Virus record (IMG/VR): IMGVR_UViG_3300006919_010540
Coordinates: 1-41,745 of that record
Length of the DNA stretch: 41,745 nucleotides
Reading direction: 5' to 3' (one strand)
From: a virus
In this document: in pieces, positions 7,406-15,013 of the stretch
Numbering within the stretch: position 1 is the stretch's first letter
Layout: each line of letters starts with the position of its first letter
The notes under the pieces: generated by a model
Told to the model about the DNA's origin: nothing
The model's input: the letters and a program-made list of their open reading frames with translations, nothing else
Databases searched by the model: none
Made by a program: the position numbers and the translations under genes

Positions 7406-7434
7406 TCTTCCGTAATATGTTAGAAGAAGGAAGA
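7406..7434 (+). promoter_or_regulatory. Possible small hairpin over the ribosome binding site of the methyltransferase gene
   Basis: In the 38-nt gap between genes, TCTTCC (7406-7411) can pair with GGAAGA (7429-7434), leaving a 17-nt loop. The right arm includes the AAGGAAG (7427-7433) that is the only good ribosome binding site for ATG 7442, eight bases on. Six base pairs in an AT-rich gap may be chance; a role in tuning translation is a weak inference. Confidence 0.2.
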
Positions 7435-7441
7435 AATAAAA

Positions 7442-8134
7442 ATGATTGATAGAGAAGATTTAGGACTGTTAAAAAATATTTTAAGTTTACATAATGATAA
7501 TGTAGATTTTGAATTTTTATATAAAGTTCTAACAGTCACTAAAGATTATCCAACAGAACAAGAAACACTGTTCGATTCGTTCAGTAATAATCAATTTAAT
7601 GCTAAGCTTGCTCTAGTAGATAGTATAAAAAAATTAAACATATTAACTAAAGAATCTAAGATTGTTATTTTTGGATCTTGGTATGGTAGTATATTAATAC
7701 CAGCTTTTTATAAAGATGTTAAAAAGATAATCTTAGTTGATATGGACAGTAAAGTTATAGATATAGCTAAAAACAGACTGTTTAACCACCTAACTAATAT
7801 AGAGTATTTCGTTTCGGATATATTTGAAGAGTTTAAAGATCAATACTTAGATACAGATCTTTTTATTAATACTTCATGTGAGCATATGCTACCTATGAAA
7901 GAATGGGGCCCTTGGCCTAAATATGCTAACCCTTGGTGGGGTAGAGTTTCACCTAGCCACTTTGCTTTTCAATCAAACGATATGTTTGACATACCTACCC
8001 ATATTAATTGTGTTCATACTATAGAACAATTTAAAAGCCAGCTACCATCTAATGCTTCTGTATTACACGAAGAAGAAATAGATGACACTAGAGGTGTTAG
8101 ATTTACTCTTATAGGTAAGTTATGCGAAGAGTAA
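7442..8134 (+). CDS. SAM-dependent methyltransferase (class I fold)
   Basis: A 230-residue protein with a Rossmann-type SAM-binding core. Motif I is Ile-Val-Ile-Phe-Gly-Ser-Trp-Tyr-Gly-Ser at 74-83, an acidic motif II is Leu-Val-Asp-Met-Asp at 98-102 ending the second strand, and Val-Ser-Asp-Ile-Phe lies at 124-128. Asn-Thr-Ser-Cys-Glu-His-Met at 143-149 follows the fourth strand and probably forms the active-site loop. The N-terminal 70 residues are helical and unlike common small methyltransferases. Members with this Gly-Ser-Trp-Tyr-Gly loop occur in phage and marine bacterial surface-sugar clusters. It overlaps the next glycosyltransferase gene by 13 nt. Target not predictable; capping of a glycan is a reasonable guess from context. 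Confidence 0.75.
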   Translation: MIDREDLGLLKNILSLHNDNVDFEFLYKVLTVTKDYPTEQETLFDSFSNNQFNAKLALVDSIKKLNILTKESKIVIFGSWYGSILIPAFYKDVKKIILVDMDSKVIDIAKNRLFNHLTNIEYFVSDIFEEFKDQYLDTDLFINTSCEHMLPMKEWGPWPKYANPWWGRVSPSHFAFQSNDMFDIPTHINCVHTIEQFKSQLPSNASVLHEEEIDDTRGVRFTLIGKLCEE

Positions 8135-8952
8135 TATTCAGTCTTTATATAGATATTCCAAAAGAAAATTTAGTATCTCATTTTAAAAGTAAAAATAAAT
8201 TTGAGAAAAATTATGAATGGTTATTTCAAAAGAAGTTTTCTTATGCTAAAAAATTAGGAATTGATTTTAGATTTTTTTCTTATGACGAGAAATATGAAAA
8301 TTATTTAAAAGATTTTAAACAAAAATTTCCTCAGGTGCCAGAATATAACATAGTAAATTTTTATAAATTATTTTTATTGTATGAATTATCAAAGGAATAT
8401 GATGAAATACTTTATTTAGATTTTGATGTAATACCTGTAACAAATATAAACTTTTTTGAAGAATGGAATTTAAATAAAGGTGTTGTTATATTTTGTCCTA
8501 CTGAAAGAATAGACAAGAAGGTGAACGAATTAGATACTTTAAAATTAACCTACACGCCTAGATCACCTATTGCTAAATTTTGGACTACTAAATGCTTGTT
8601 AATGGAAAATAATATTAAAGCTGAGCCTCAAGTATTCAATACCGGTATTATTGGTATTAATAGAAAATATCTTAACCAGTTAAATTATTTTGAAAATTTT
8701 TCTGATATTCTTAACAATATATCTAATCTTATGAATGATGATTTCTATCCTAATAGTATTAGAAAACTTTTTAGCCATAATAATGAAGCTATATGGGCTT
8801 ATAAAACTATTATTAATAAAGTAGAATGGCAAGAAATAGGACCTTCTTGGCATCACTTTATGGATAAATGGGATTATATTCCTAAAGATACAAATTTAAT
8901 TCATTGCATAAACAAAAATTTTGAATATGTTAAAGAATGGGAAACTAGGTAA
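8122..8952 (+). CDS. GT-A-fold glycosyltransferase (DxD type), last gene of the cargo operon
   Basis: A 276-residue protein with Glu-Ile-Leu-Tyr-Leu-Asp-Phe-Asp-Val-Ile-Pro at 95-105; Asp100 and Asp102 are the DxD metal/nucleotide-sugar site. Phe-Asn-Thr-Gly-Ile-Ile-Gly-Ile-Asn at 172-180 is the conserved segment after it in GT8/GT32-like enzymes, and Trp-His-His-Phe-Met near 252 may complete the site. No transmembrane segment is seen. It starts inside the methyltransferase gene. The stop (TAA 8950-8952) lies beyond the stop of the convergent minus-strand gene, so the two 3' ends overlap by 8 nt with no room for a terminator. It shares no obvious close similarity with the DxD enzyme at 6690 beyond the fold motifs, so the two probably add different sugars. 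Confidence 0.75.
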   Translation: MRRVIFSLYIDIPKENLVSHFKSKNKFEKNYEWLFQKKFSYAKKLGIDFRFFSYDEKYENYLKDFKQKFPQVPEYNIVNFYKLFLLYELSKEYDEILYLDFDVIPVTNINFFEEWNLNKGVVIFCPTERIDKKVNELDTLKLTYTPRSPIAKFWTTKCLLMENNIKAEPQVFNTGIIGINRKYLNQLNYFENFSDILNNISNLMNDDFYPNSIRKLFSHNNEAIWAYKTIINKVEWQEIGPSWHHFMDKWDYIPKDTNLIHCINKNFEYVKEWETR

Positions 8953-9445
8953 GATTACCTCTATCTACAATTTCCATAGCCACTCTTGTTGCATCACATA
9001 CTGTAGTAGTTTTTCTCAATTTAGCTTTAAGTTCTTTTTTATCTGAATTTTTAATTGGATCTGACTCAAACAAAGCTAGTTTATACATAAACAATCTTTC
9101 AATATCAGAATCGTCGCCAAATAAAATATTATCAACAAACACTTTATAAAATCTACTATTGATAGAATCAACGTCGTAGATTAAGCCTCTCTTCTTTGCA
9201 ATTGTAATAACATCTTTTTCAAAAATAGTATTTTGTTCTCTAATATATTTGTAAGTTGTTTCATGTAATTCATCTTCAGATATATGAGATAAAAGTCTAT
9301 TCCAAGCTGCGTCACCTTGCTTAGCTTCCACAACTTCAATATGAAACATACCGTCCTTATCTAACCATTCAACTTGAACGATACTTCTTTCATTGTTAAT
9401 AAAGTATGCAGTAATAAATTCAAATTCATCGTACTCTTTAATCAT
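8945..9445 (-). CDS. Conserved-looking phage protein of unknown function (166 aa)
   Basis: A 166-residue acidic/basic protein with no signal peptide or membrane segment. The N-terminal third is beta-rich (Phe-Glu-Phe-Ile-Thr-Ala-Tyr-Phe, then Ser-Ile-Val-Gln-Val-Glu-Trp). The middle is helical, and the end carries Phe-Glu-Ser-Asp-Pro-Ile-Lys-Asn-Ser followed by a Lys/Arg-rich helix (Ala-Lys-Leu-Arg-Lys). One Asp-Ser-Asp occurs in Gly-Asp-Asp-Ser-Asp. It is the last gene of the long minus-strand virion block, 8 nt after the 299-aa protein gene, so expression with structural genes is likely. Length is near that of a small terminase subunit (gp16), but I see no sequence support for that. Function not recognised. 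Confidence 0.6.
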   Translation of the reverse strand: MIKEYDEFEFITAYFINNERSIVQVEWLDKDGMFHIEVVEAKQGDAAWNRLLSHISEDELHETTYKYIREQNTIFEKDVITIAKKRGLIYDVDSINSRFYKVFVDNILFGDDSDIERLFMYKLALFESDPIKNSDKKELKAKLRKTTTVCDATRVAMEIVDRGNLT

Positions 9446-9453
9446 AGTAGCCT

Positions 9454-10353
9454 CTAAATTATTGTTTGTCTAAGAAAATATGTATTAGCGGTAATAGCTG
9501 TACCGTCAGGAAACTCTTGTGCTCTATAATCATCCGTATTAACATATCTAGTCTGATAGTTTCCACCACCATTTAAAATAGTATTAATCATTCCTGTTCC
9601 TTGATTACTTCCAGCACCGTTAATGTTGTATGAAACTTGACTACCAGATATAGTAGCATAATATCTCATAAAATTTTGCAAAAGAGTTTCAAATTGAGAA
9701 TAAGAATATTCTCTAACACCAGATGTACCATCAATGTATAAAGGTAAATTAAATGAACCACCGTCTATTGTAGCTGATCTATAAACTAAAGAATAATTAC
9801 TAGTAGTAGTTGGCTGATCCAATGCTTCATAAATACCACCTGCGGTATAAGCTCCTACGTTAGCTCTAGTATCTGTAAACACAATACCTAGTCCTGTATT
9901 ACCTTGTACAATATAGTATGTTCCTTGAGCATAAGTGTTTGCAATCATAGCTTGAATAGCAGGGTAAATAAAAGTATCAAAAAAATCTTGTGTAGTCATT
10001 TCTTTAAGACCACTTGTACCATCTCTATATAAAGGTAACCCTTGTGGTGTTGATGGAACACTAATAGATTGCACACCCATTTGAATTTTTGAATAATTTA
10101 CAGTGACAGTAGAAGGTTCAGCTGTTTCACCTTCTGTAGGAAATCTATCTACTCTTGAACTACCTGCACCAGCTTGCTTTCTTGTATCGCTAATTGTTCC
10201 TAAGTTACCTCCTGAGCCTACAACTGCTAAAACAACAGAAGGATTTAAAGCGTATTGGTAAGTTGATTCTTTAATAATATTAGTAATGTCAGTAGAGGAC
10301 ATTTCTATGAGTCCGGATGTACCATCAATTTTAACAGGCGCGCGCAAAGTCAT
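9454..10353 (-). CDS. Structural protein with three ~100-residue DGTSG repeats
   Basis: A 299-residue protein built from three diverged copies of a unit that opens with Asp-Gly-Thr-Ser-Gly (residues 10-14, 111-115 and 208-212; spacings 101 and 97). Each is followed by an acidic, helical stretch such as Leu-Ile-Glu-Met-Ser and Leu-Lys-Glu-Met-Thr. Units two and three are preceded by Leu-Pro-Leu-Tyr. Asp-Thr-Arg recurs at 56 and 161. Gly/Ser/Thr-rich composition, lack of cysteine and position after fibre-type genes suggest a virion decoration, whisker or fibre-tip protein. Unlike most of its neighbours it has no Asp-Ser-Asp/Glu motif. A good ribosome binding site (AAAGGTAG) precedes ATG 10353. 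No named T4 counterpart recognised. Confidence 0.7.
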   Translation of the reverse strand: MTLRAPVKIDGTSGLIEMSSTDITNIIKESTYQYALNPSVVLAVVGSGGNLGTISDTRKQAGAGSSRVDRFPTEGETAEPSTVTVNYSKIQMGVQSISVPSTPQGLPLYRDGTSGLKEMTTQDFFDTFIYPAIQAMIANTYAQGTYYIVQGNTGLGIVFTDTRANVGAYTAGGIYEALDQPTTTSNYSLVYRSATIDGGSFNLPLYIDGTSGVREYSYSQFETLLQNFMRYYATISGSQVSYNINGAGSNQGTGMINTILNGGGNYQTRYVNTDDYRAQEFPDGTAITANTYFLRQTII

Positions 10354-10364
10354 AATAACTACCT

Positions 10365-11684
10365 TTAATTGTTACCAGGATTAGGTACGTCACTAGATGT
10401 ATGTAATAAGTATCCTGAAATAACTACTGTACCACTAGCATTTTTTACAGTAAATTTATTTGTATCATCAAAAACATGATTATCAAAAGTAAGATTTCCA
10501 CGAAGTTCTGTGTTACCTTCTACAAGCAAATCTTCTCTTATATGTACATCACCATCAACAGTTAAATCACTATCAATATGAACTGATCCATTAAACTCTG
10601 CATTTTCATCTACAGTTAAACCACCTTTAACATATAAGTCTGAATCAATAGTAACATTATTATTAAAACCTACATCACCATCAAATGTGTTTCCACCAGC
10701 TGTACCTAACAATGAAGTTGAAACTATGGCGCGCCATTCACCCCAAAGATCATTTCCGTTACCATCTGAATCGACTATAACAGCATTAGCTTCTTTTCTT
10801 TCATCTGAATCCATTGCTCTGATAGAAGTTTGAAAATCAGAGTCATCCATAATAGAAGTATCTAACCAGTACAACTTTCCTGATTCAGAATCTCTATTTC
10901 TAATCCAAAAATTACCTGCTGCTAAAGCTTTTTCTGGTGCGGTAGGTTTTATTGTAGGTATATTATTAATTTCAATAATTTGATATTCTTGTCTTGGATT
11001 TCTTTGAGCTATTTTATACCCAATTTCTACTCTACCAGAAAAATCTTTTAAGTATAATTTAGATGTAACATGACTAATTAACCTACCAGTGCCAAACGTT
11101 CTCCTAAAACCTGAAGTAGCTAAATCAAAATCTATAATTGTACTAGCATTTGAATTAGTTAGAGATACAGCTGAGCTCATTTCAACTCTAATAATAGGTT
11201 GATAATAAAAATCTAAATATTTTACAAAATTAGAACTAAATGAAACACTAGAAGAGCTCCCGGTTGTTCTATAAAAAGAAACACTATTAGCATCTGATGT
11301 AACTTGAGCAGCACCAACTTCTGCAATCGCTGCATTTTTAATTTGTAATATAACGTCAGCTATAACACTATCAGAATCTAAAATTAAAGTTTTACTATTT
11401 CCATTAATATTATAGTCTATACTTGCAATATCTGAATCAAAATCAATATCACTAATAGTAATAATATAACCAGCGTTTTCATCAAAACCTGTTACGGTTT
11501 GACCAAAAGTAAATGTGTTATACATTTGTCTTTTAGTATATAACTTTCTTGTTTCAAGGTTAATTGCAATTTCACCTTCAAGTATTTGACTAGCTAGAGG
11601 TTGACCTTCACCGTTAACACCGCTAATTCTAGATCTACGGTGTTGAACAAAACCTCTTTGTACTTGAGTATCACTATCAATCAT
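10365..11684 (-). CDS. Tail fibre-like protein with beta-helical C-terminal stalk
   Basis: A 439-residue protein. The N-terminus (Leu-Glu-Gly-Glu-Ile-Ala-Ile-Asn-Leu-Glu-Thr-Arg-Lys-Leu-Tyr) matches the 'GEiAiNl..g.lf' segment common at the N-termini of phage fibre and tropism-determinant proteins. The middle is beta-rich and includes Asp-Ser-Asp-Gly-Asn-Gly-Asn-x2-Trp. Residues from about 335 carry short repeats of the type Asp-Ser-Asp-Leu-x-Val-x-Gly-(Gly/Asp)-(Leu/Val), as seen in trimeric beta-helical stalks. I count nine Asp-Ser-Asp/Glu motifs. The start overlaps the stop of the 466-aa protein gene by 8 nt. Likely a trimeric fibre or whisker component; receptor role not demonstrable. Confidence 0.7.
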   Translation of the reverse strand: MIDSDTQVQRGFVQHRRSRISGVNGEGQPLASQILEGEIAINLETRKLYTKRQMYNTFTFGQTVTGFDENAGYIITISDIDFDSDIASIDYNINGNSKTLILDSDSVIADVILQIKNAAIAEVGAAQVTSDANSVSFYRTTGSSSSVSFSSNFVKYLDFYYQPIIRVEMSSAVSLTNSNASTIIDFDLATSGFRRTFGTGRLISHVTSKLYLKDFSGRVEIGYKIAQRNPRQEYQIIEINNIPTIKPTAPEKALAAGNFWIRNRDSESGKLYWLDTSIMDDSDFQTSIRAMDSDERKEANAVIVDSDGNGNDLWGEWRAIVSTSLLGTAGGNTFDGDVGFNNNVTIDSDLYVKGGLTVDENAEFNGSVHIDSDLTVDGDVHIREDLLVEGNTELRGNLTFDNHVFDDTNKFTVKNASGTVVISGYLLHTSSDVPNPGNN

Positions 11685-13077
11685 CTACACGTGCTCCTGG
11701 AACTAATAACTGCACCATACCAGGAAATGGTTCGTCAGTAATTAAAAGAATGTTACCGGTCTGGTCAACTATAGAACCAGTAGTAACTTGTTTAAAGACT
11801 TGAGCAGGAGAAGCATCAGCAAAACCGTTATAAATTTTTGGTCTACCTTGGCCATCGGAATCTAAGTCAGGAGAGTTAGAAAACGCTCCGTCTGAATCTC
11901 TACCAAACACTGCTTTAAGTCTTTTAAATGTATCTCTATTAGAAGAAGTTTCTTGTTGTGTATTGATATAATCATACAAGAAACTATTAATTTGAATTAA
12001 AGCTTCTGAATCATACATAGAATTAGTCATTCTTCTATACACTTGAAACACTGGTTGAGATACCGCATCGTCAATATCACTCTGTAGAGTAGAAGGAGCT
12101 ACAGGTAAAATATATTGATTATTTCTTAATTCTAGCTCACCACCGACCGTTAAGTCAGGCTTGTTCCACTGAATCCAGTCTGCTGCTTCAAAATTATCTT
12201 GTCTAGCATTCATAATTTGCTGAGTGCTAATAAGAGTTGTTCTTCTTAATACCCAACCTCTATTTGGACCTTGATAAGTAAAAATTAAAGTGTTATCTTG
12301 TGCAGTACTAAAATTAACAAAAGACCTGCCATCATCAATATCAAATTTTTGCCATAGTTTAGGATAGGTAGTACCAACATCAGAATCAAATTTATCATAG
12401 TTAAAATTAACTCTTTTATAAACAGGGTAATGTTTTACACCTAAATGATCTGTAAGAGAAACAGCATCTGAATCAGGGTACATGCTTTGTGATTCGGGTG
12501 TATGGGTTTTCCATTCTGTAATTTGTTGTGATGATCTAAACTCATAAGGTGTAGTCCAGATAGAAATATTTTTGTGCTGCCATGAAGAAAAAGAATCTCT
12601 TATTTCAACTACATCACCAGCTCTAGCTAGAGGTAATACAAGATGAATTGTTCTACCTTGGGAAACTTCTCTCAGATCAGCTGTAATTCTTTCACCTCGA
12701 GATAAAAAATACCACTCACTATCTCTAAAAATATCAGGTATACCGTCTACGTTAGTGTCAACAAATTCACCTTCACTATCTACACCATAACCAAAATTGT
12801 TAATAGTGTCTCTAGGAGTAGAAGCTCCTCCTGATTTAAAATTAACTATAGTATATTTACCTGCAGGATGTAACTCTCCTACTTTATATTCATAATCTCT
12901 AAACGGTCTTCTGTAACCATAAAAAGCATTATTAGGATCATTTCCTATAGGGTTGTCTCCAAAATTAGAATAAAGATCAGCAAACAGATTATTGATCTTT
13001 AGACCACCTCGTCTAGCTGAATCACCTGTACCCGAATCTGGAGTAGTACCTAAATTAATTAAATCTTTAGAAGCCAT
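11677..13077 (-). CDS. Virion structural protein with N-terminal GTTPDSGTGD motif
   Basis: A 466-residue protein that opens with Leu-Gly-Thr-Thr-Pro-Asp-Ser-Gly-Thr-Gly-Asp, then Leu-Lys-Ile-Asn-Asn-Leu-Phe-Ala-Asp-Leu-Tyr at 26-36. This motif occurs at the N-termini of many phage fibre and baseplate-attached proteins and probably forms the attachment helix. The 255-aa protein at 15013 carries the same motif. The rest is beta-rich with many aromatic residues, and seven Asp-Ser-Asp/Glu motifs are present. The C-terminus (Pro-Gly-Met-Val-Gln-Leu-Leu-Val-Pro-Gly-Ala-Arg) is hydrophobic. It lies directly after gp15, where T4 has gp16/17. AATAAATA stands only 4 nt before its ATG. Likely a neck- or tail-associated structural protein; exact role unknown. 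Confidence 0.65.
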   Translation of the reverse strand: MASKDLINLGTTPDSGTGDSARRGGLKINNLFADLYSNFGDNPIGNDPNNAFYGYRRPFRDYEYKVGELHPAGKYTIVNFKSGGASTPRDTINNFGYGVDSEGEFVDTNVDGIPDIFRDSEWYFLSRGERITADLREVSQGRTIHLVLPLARAGDVVEIRDSFSSWQHKNISIWTTPYEFRSSQQITEWKTHTPESQSMYPDSDAVSLTDHLGVKHYPVYKRVNFNYDKFDSDVGTTYPKLWQKFDIDDGRSFVNFSTAQDNTLIFTYQGPNRGWVLRRTTLISTQQIMNARQDNFEAADWIQWNKPDLTVGGELELRNNQYILPVAPSTLQSDIDDAVSQPVFQVYRRMTNSMYDSEALIQINSFLYDYINTQQETSSNRDTFKRLKAVFGRDSDGAFSNSPDLDSDGQGRPKIYNGFADASPAQVFKQVTTGSIVDQTGNILLITDEPFPGMVQLLVPGARVDD

Positions 13078-13081
13078 ATTT

Positions 13082-13089
13082 TATTTATT
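13082..13089 (-). promoter_or_regulatory. AATAAATA late-promoter-like octamer, unusually close to the ATG
   Basis: In the 14-nt gap after gp15, the minus strand reads AATAAATA ending 4 nt before ATG 13077, a one-base variant of T4 TATAAATA. By T4 spacing, transcription would begin at the start codon itself, giving a leaderless message. The same arrangement precedes gp25. It may instead be an A-rich translation enhancer; no Shine-Dalgarno sequence is present. Confidence 0.35.
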
Positions 13090-13091
13090 AC

Positions 13092-13961
13092 CTAAATTGT
13101 GCTTAGATCTCTCACGATCTTAACTATATTACCATCTGAGTCTGATAAATTTATCACAGAAGGACTAAGATTAGAATCATTGTTTAACACAGCATCTGAA
13201 TCCGTTTGTGTAACTTGAACCCAGCCTACTTCAGAACCCTCTATAGGTTTTAAACCTCTAGATAGTTGATATAATTCTGGAACATTACCATCTGAATCTC
13301 TTGCTGGAATACCTATAATAGCTCTTGAATCATAGATTATATTTGTAGTTGTAGCTGGTCCGTATAACCAAATTTTAGAAGTAAATTCTAAATTCCACTC
13401 TACTATTCTTCTATCACCAATGTCACCTGTCCAGTCATCTGCCCAGGTTGCTGCAGTAAGAATAAAAGGCATATCATATGTGTTAGTTGGAACAGGTGTA
13501 TCACTATCTGCATCCATAGGAAAATTTCTTACTTTTACAGTATATGCTGGTGTAAAGAATGGTAATATTTGTTCTACTATTTGCCACCCATCATTTAAAT
13601 TTTTTGTAGTAATATACATAGTAAAATCTAAATTATAAGGTGTAGGAGAATGAACTCTTTGTCTTGGAATATTTAAAGTATCTGGAGTTCTAATGACTGT
13701 TTGTTTATTAGAAATTTTTCTATCAGTATCATAATTCATAGCTACAATCTCATATGAGATTCTAGGAAGCAATTTTTCAAACATTTCTTCTTCACGTTTA
13801 AATTGTTTTTGAGCTTCTAACCATTTAACTCTAGGTCCATAAGAAATAGGAACCGGAAGAAATTTACCATCTCTTCTTTTAATTACAATATTATTAAACA
13901 AGCTTCCAAACACTGCGACAGCTGTTTTAATACTTTCATTGTAAAAATGTTGACCTATCAT
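13092..13961 (-). CDS. 15: Tail sheath stabiliser / tail completion protein, T4 gp15-like
   Basis: A 289-residue protein (T4 gp15 is 272) recognisable along its length. The start Gly-Gln-His-Phe-Tyr-Asn-Glu-Ser and Gly-Ser-Leu-Phe-Asn-Asn-Ile-Val-Ile-Lys-Arg parallels T4's opening. Next come Val-Pro-Ile-Ser-Tyr-Gly, Leu-Pro-Arg-Ile-Ser-Tyr-Glu, and Gln-Ile-Val-Glu-Gln-Ile-Leu-Pro-Phe-Phe-Thr-Pro, then Arg-Arg-Ile-Val-Glu-Trp-Asn-Leu-Glu-Phe, the most diagnostic parts. gp15 forms a hexameric ring at the head-proximal end of the tail, stabilises the sheath and binds the neck. The gene follows gp14 by a TAATG overlap, keeping T4 order. It has about 60 extra C-terminal residues rich in Asp-Ser-Asp, including Asp-Ser-Asp-Gly twice, that T4 lacks. 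Confident. Confidence 0.92.
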   Translation of the reverse strand: MIGQHFYNESIKTAVAVFGSLFNNIVIKRRDGKFLPVPISYGPRVKWLEAQKQFKREEEMFEKLLPRISYEIVAMNYDTDRKISNKQTVIRTPDTLNIPRQRVHSPTPYNLDFTMYITTKNLNDGWQIVEQILPFFTPAYTVKVRNFPMDADSDTPVPTNTYDMPFILTAATWADDWTGDIGDRRIVEWNLEFTSKIWLYGPATTTNIIYDSRAIIGIPARDSDGNVPELYQLSRGLKPIEGSEVGWVQVTQTDSDAVLNNDSNLSPSVINLSDSDGNIVKIVRDLSTI

Positions 13962-15013
13962 TAAATATCATCCAGATTGTTTATTATTCCAGAATAACCA
14001 AATGCTTCTGCTGTATAGTCTTTAGTAACTACATCACCCTTGTCTCTCAAAGGCTCTCCTTGACTATCATACTTAGTTTCTTTCTGTGATCGCTCTTCAA
14101 TAGCTTTGTTATCTGCCCAAGTATCAAAATGATCATCACTGTCGTCTGCAATATTAAGATTTTGTGAATCTGAATCAGTTAATTCTAATCCTGTCTTGGC
14201 TCTAGCGATAGGTCCTGTATCAGAATCAATAAGATTTTTCTGAGAACCATTTTTATTATATTCCACCACTCTTGGATTAAATTCTAAATCTTCTCCACTA
14301 AGCTCAAACAATCTACATCTTAATTTGTATTGATAGTTATCACCTATTTGATAAAATGCACCATCATGATAAGTAGTAACCCGCAAAATTTCAAACACTT
14401 TAGGAATATATTGTTCTTTATTCTGAGCAGATCTACCAAAAGGTATAACAACTAAATCTCCTTCTAAAGGTCTTGTTCTAGCAAAAGTAATAGCCTCGTC
14501 ACTATCACCATTTGATTTTAAATCAGAATCAAAATTATCATAAAGAGATTCAAACTTAGGTATTGCAACTGACAGAATAACTTCTTCACGGAATTCAATT
14601 CCATAAGTAGTCATTACATCACCTTCACCCTCAAAACCAGCTGCAGCTACAAGTAACACATCCATTTGAAGACCTCTATGAAATCTACTTTCAGGTCTTT
14701 CGTTCCACACTTCATCAGTGTAAGGAGCTGTTCTTGGCATGTACCTTACAGTAATACCATTAATATTAATTGATTCTCTAATTAAATTTTGAACTAATCT
14801 TTGTTCATTTGTTGAGAAACGAGAAGAGGCGCCGAATTGGTTAATGTAGCCATCAATATAAGTATTTCTAACACCTGCAGAGAGGGCATAATCGTCGTTA
14901 ACTTTTTGGATTGATCTGTTGAGATTAACACCGAAGTCTGAGTCATTATCAGCGTTGTTTAGTTCTGTTGTTGACGCAAGTGTAAAACCTGAATAATTGT
15001 TTCTGATTGCCAT
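13961..15013 (-). CDS. 14: Neck protein, T4 gp14-like
   Basis: A 350-residue protein (T4 gp14 is 256). The core has Glu-Gln-Arg-Leu-Val-Gln-Asn-Leu-Ile-Arg-Glu-Ser-Ile, Gly-Ile-Thr-Val-Arg-Tyr-Met-Pro-Arg, Ala-Gly-Phe-Glu-Gly-Glu-Gly-Asp and Tyr-Gly-Ile-Glu-Phe-Arg-Glu-Glu, which match the conserved gp14 block of T4-like cyanophages. Later Gly-Asp-Leu-Val-Val-Ile-Pro and Tyr-Lys-Leu-Arg-Cys-Arg-Leu-Phe-Glu follow. gp14 forms part of the collar joining the capsid portal to the tail. Extra length comes from acidic stretches holding six Asp-Ser-Asp motifs, one near the N-terminus, two around residue 165 and three near 265-292. TAATG overlaps link it to the genes on both sides. No gp13 gene is visible upstream. 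Confidence 0.9.
   Translation of the reverse strand: MAIRNNYSGFTLASTTELNNADNDSDFGVNLNRSIQKVNDDYALSAGVRNTYIDGYINQFGASSRFSTNEQRLVQNLIRESININGITVRYMPRTAPYTDEVWNERPESRFHRGLQMDVLLVAAAGFEGEGDVMTTYGIEFREEVILSVAIPKFESLYDNFDSDLKSNGDSDEAITFARTRPLEGDLVVIPFGRSAQNKEQYIPKVFEILRVTTYHDGAFYQIGDNYQYKLRCRLFELSGEDLEFNPRVVEYNKNGSQKNLIDSDTGPIARAKTGLELTDSDSQNLNIADDSDDHFDTWADNKAIEERSQKETKYDSQGEPLRDKGDVVTKDYTAEAFGYSGIINNLDDI

Noticed and set aside
155-8952. DNA-base hypermodification pathway for the cargo operon
   Set aside because: Glycosyltransferases, radical SAM and carbamoyltransferase could act on bases, but no hydroxymethylase, kinase or thymidylate-synthase-like gene is present and the promoter is late-type.
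8945-9445. Small terminase subunit (gp16)
   Set aside because: Only length and rough location agree; no terminase large subunit follows and no helix-turn-helix was recognisable.
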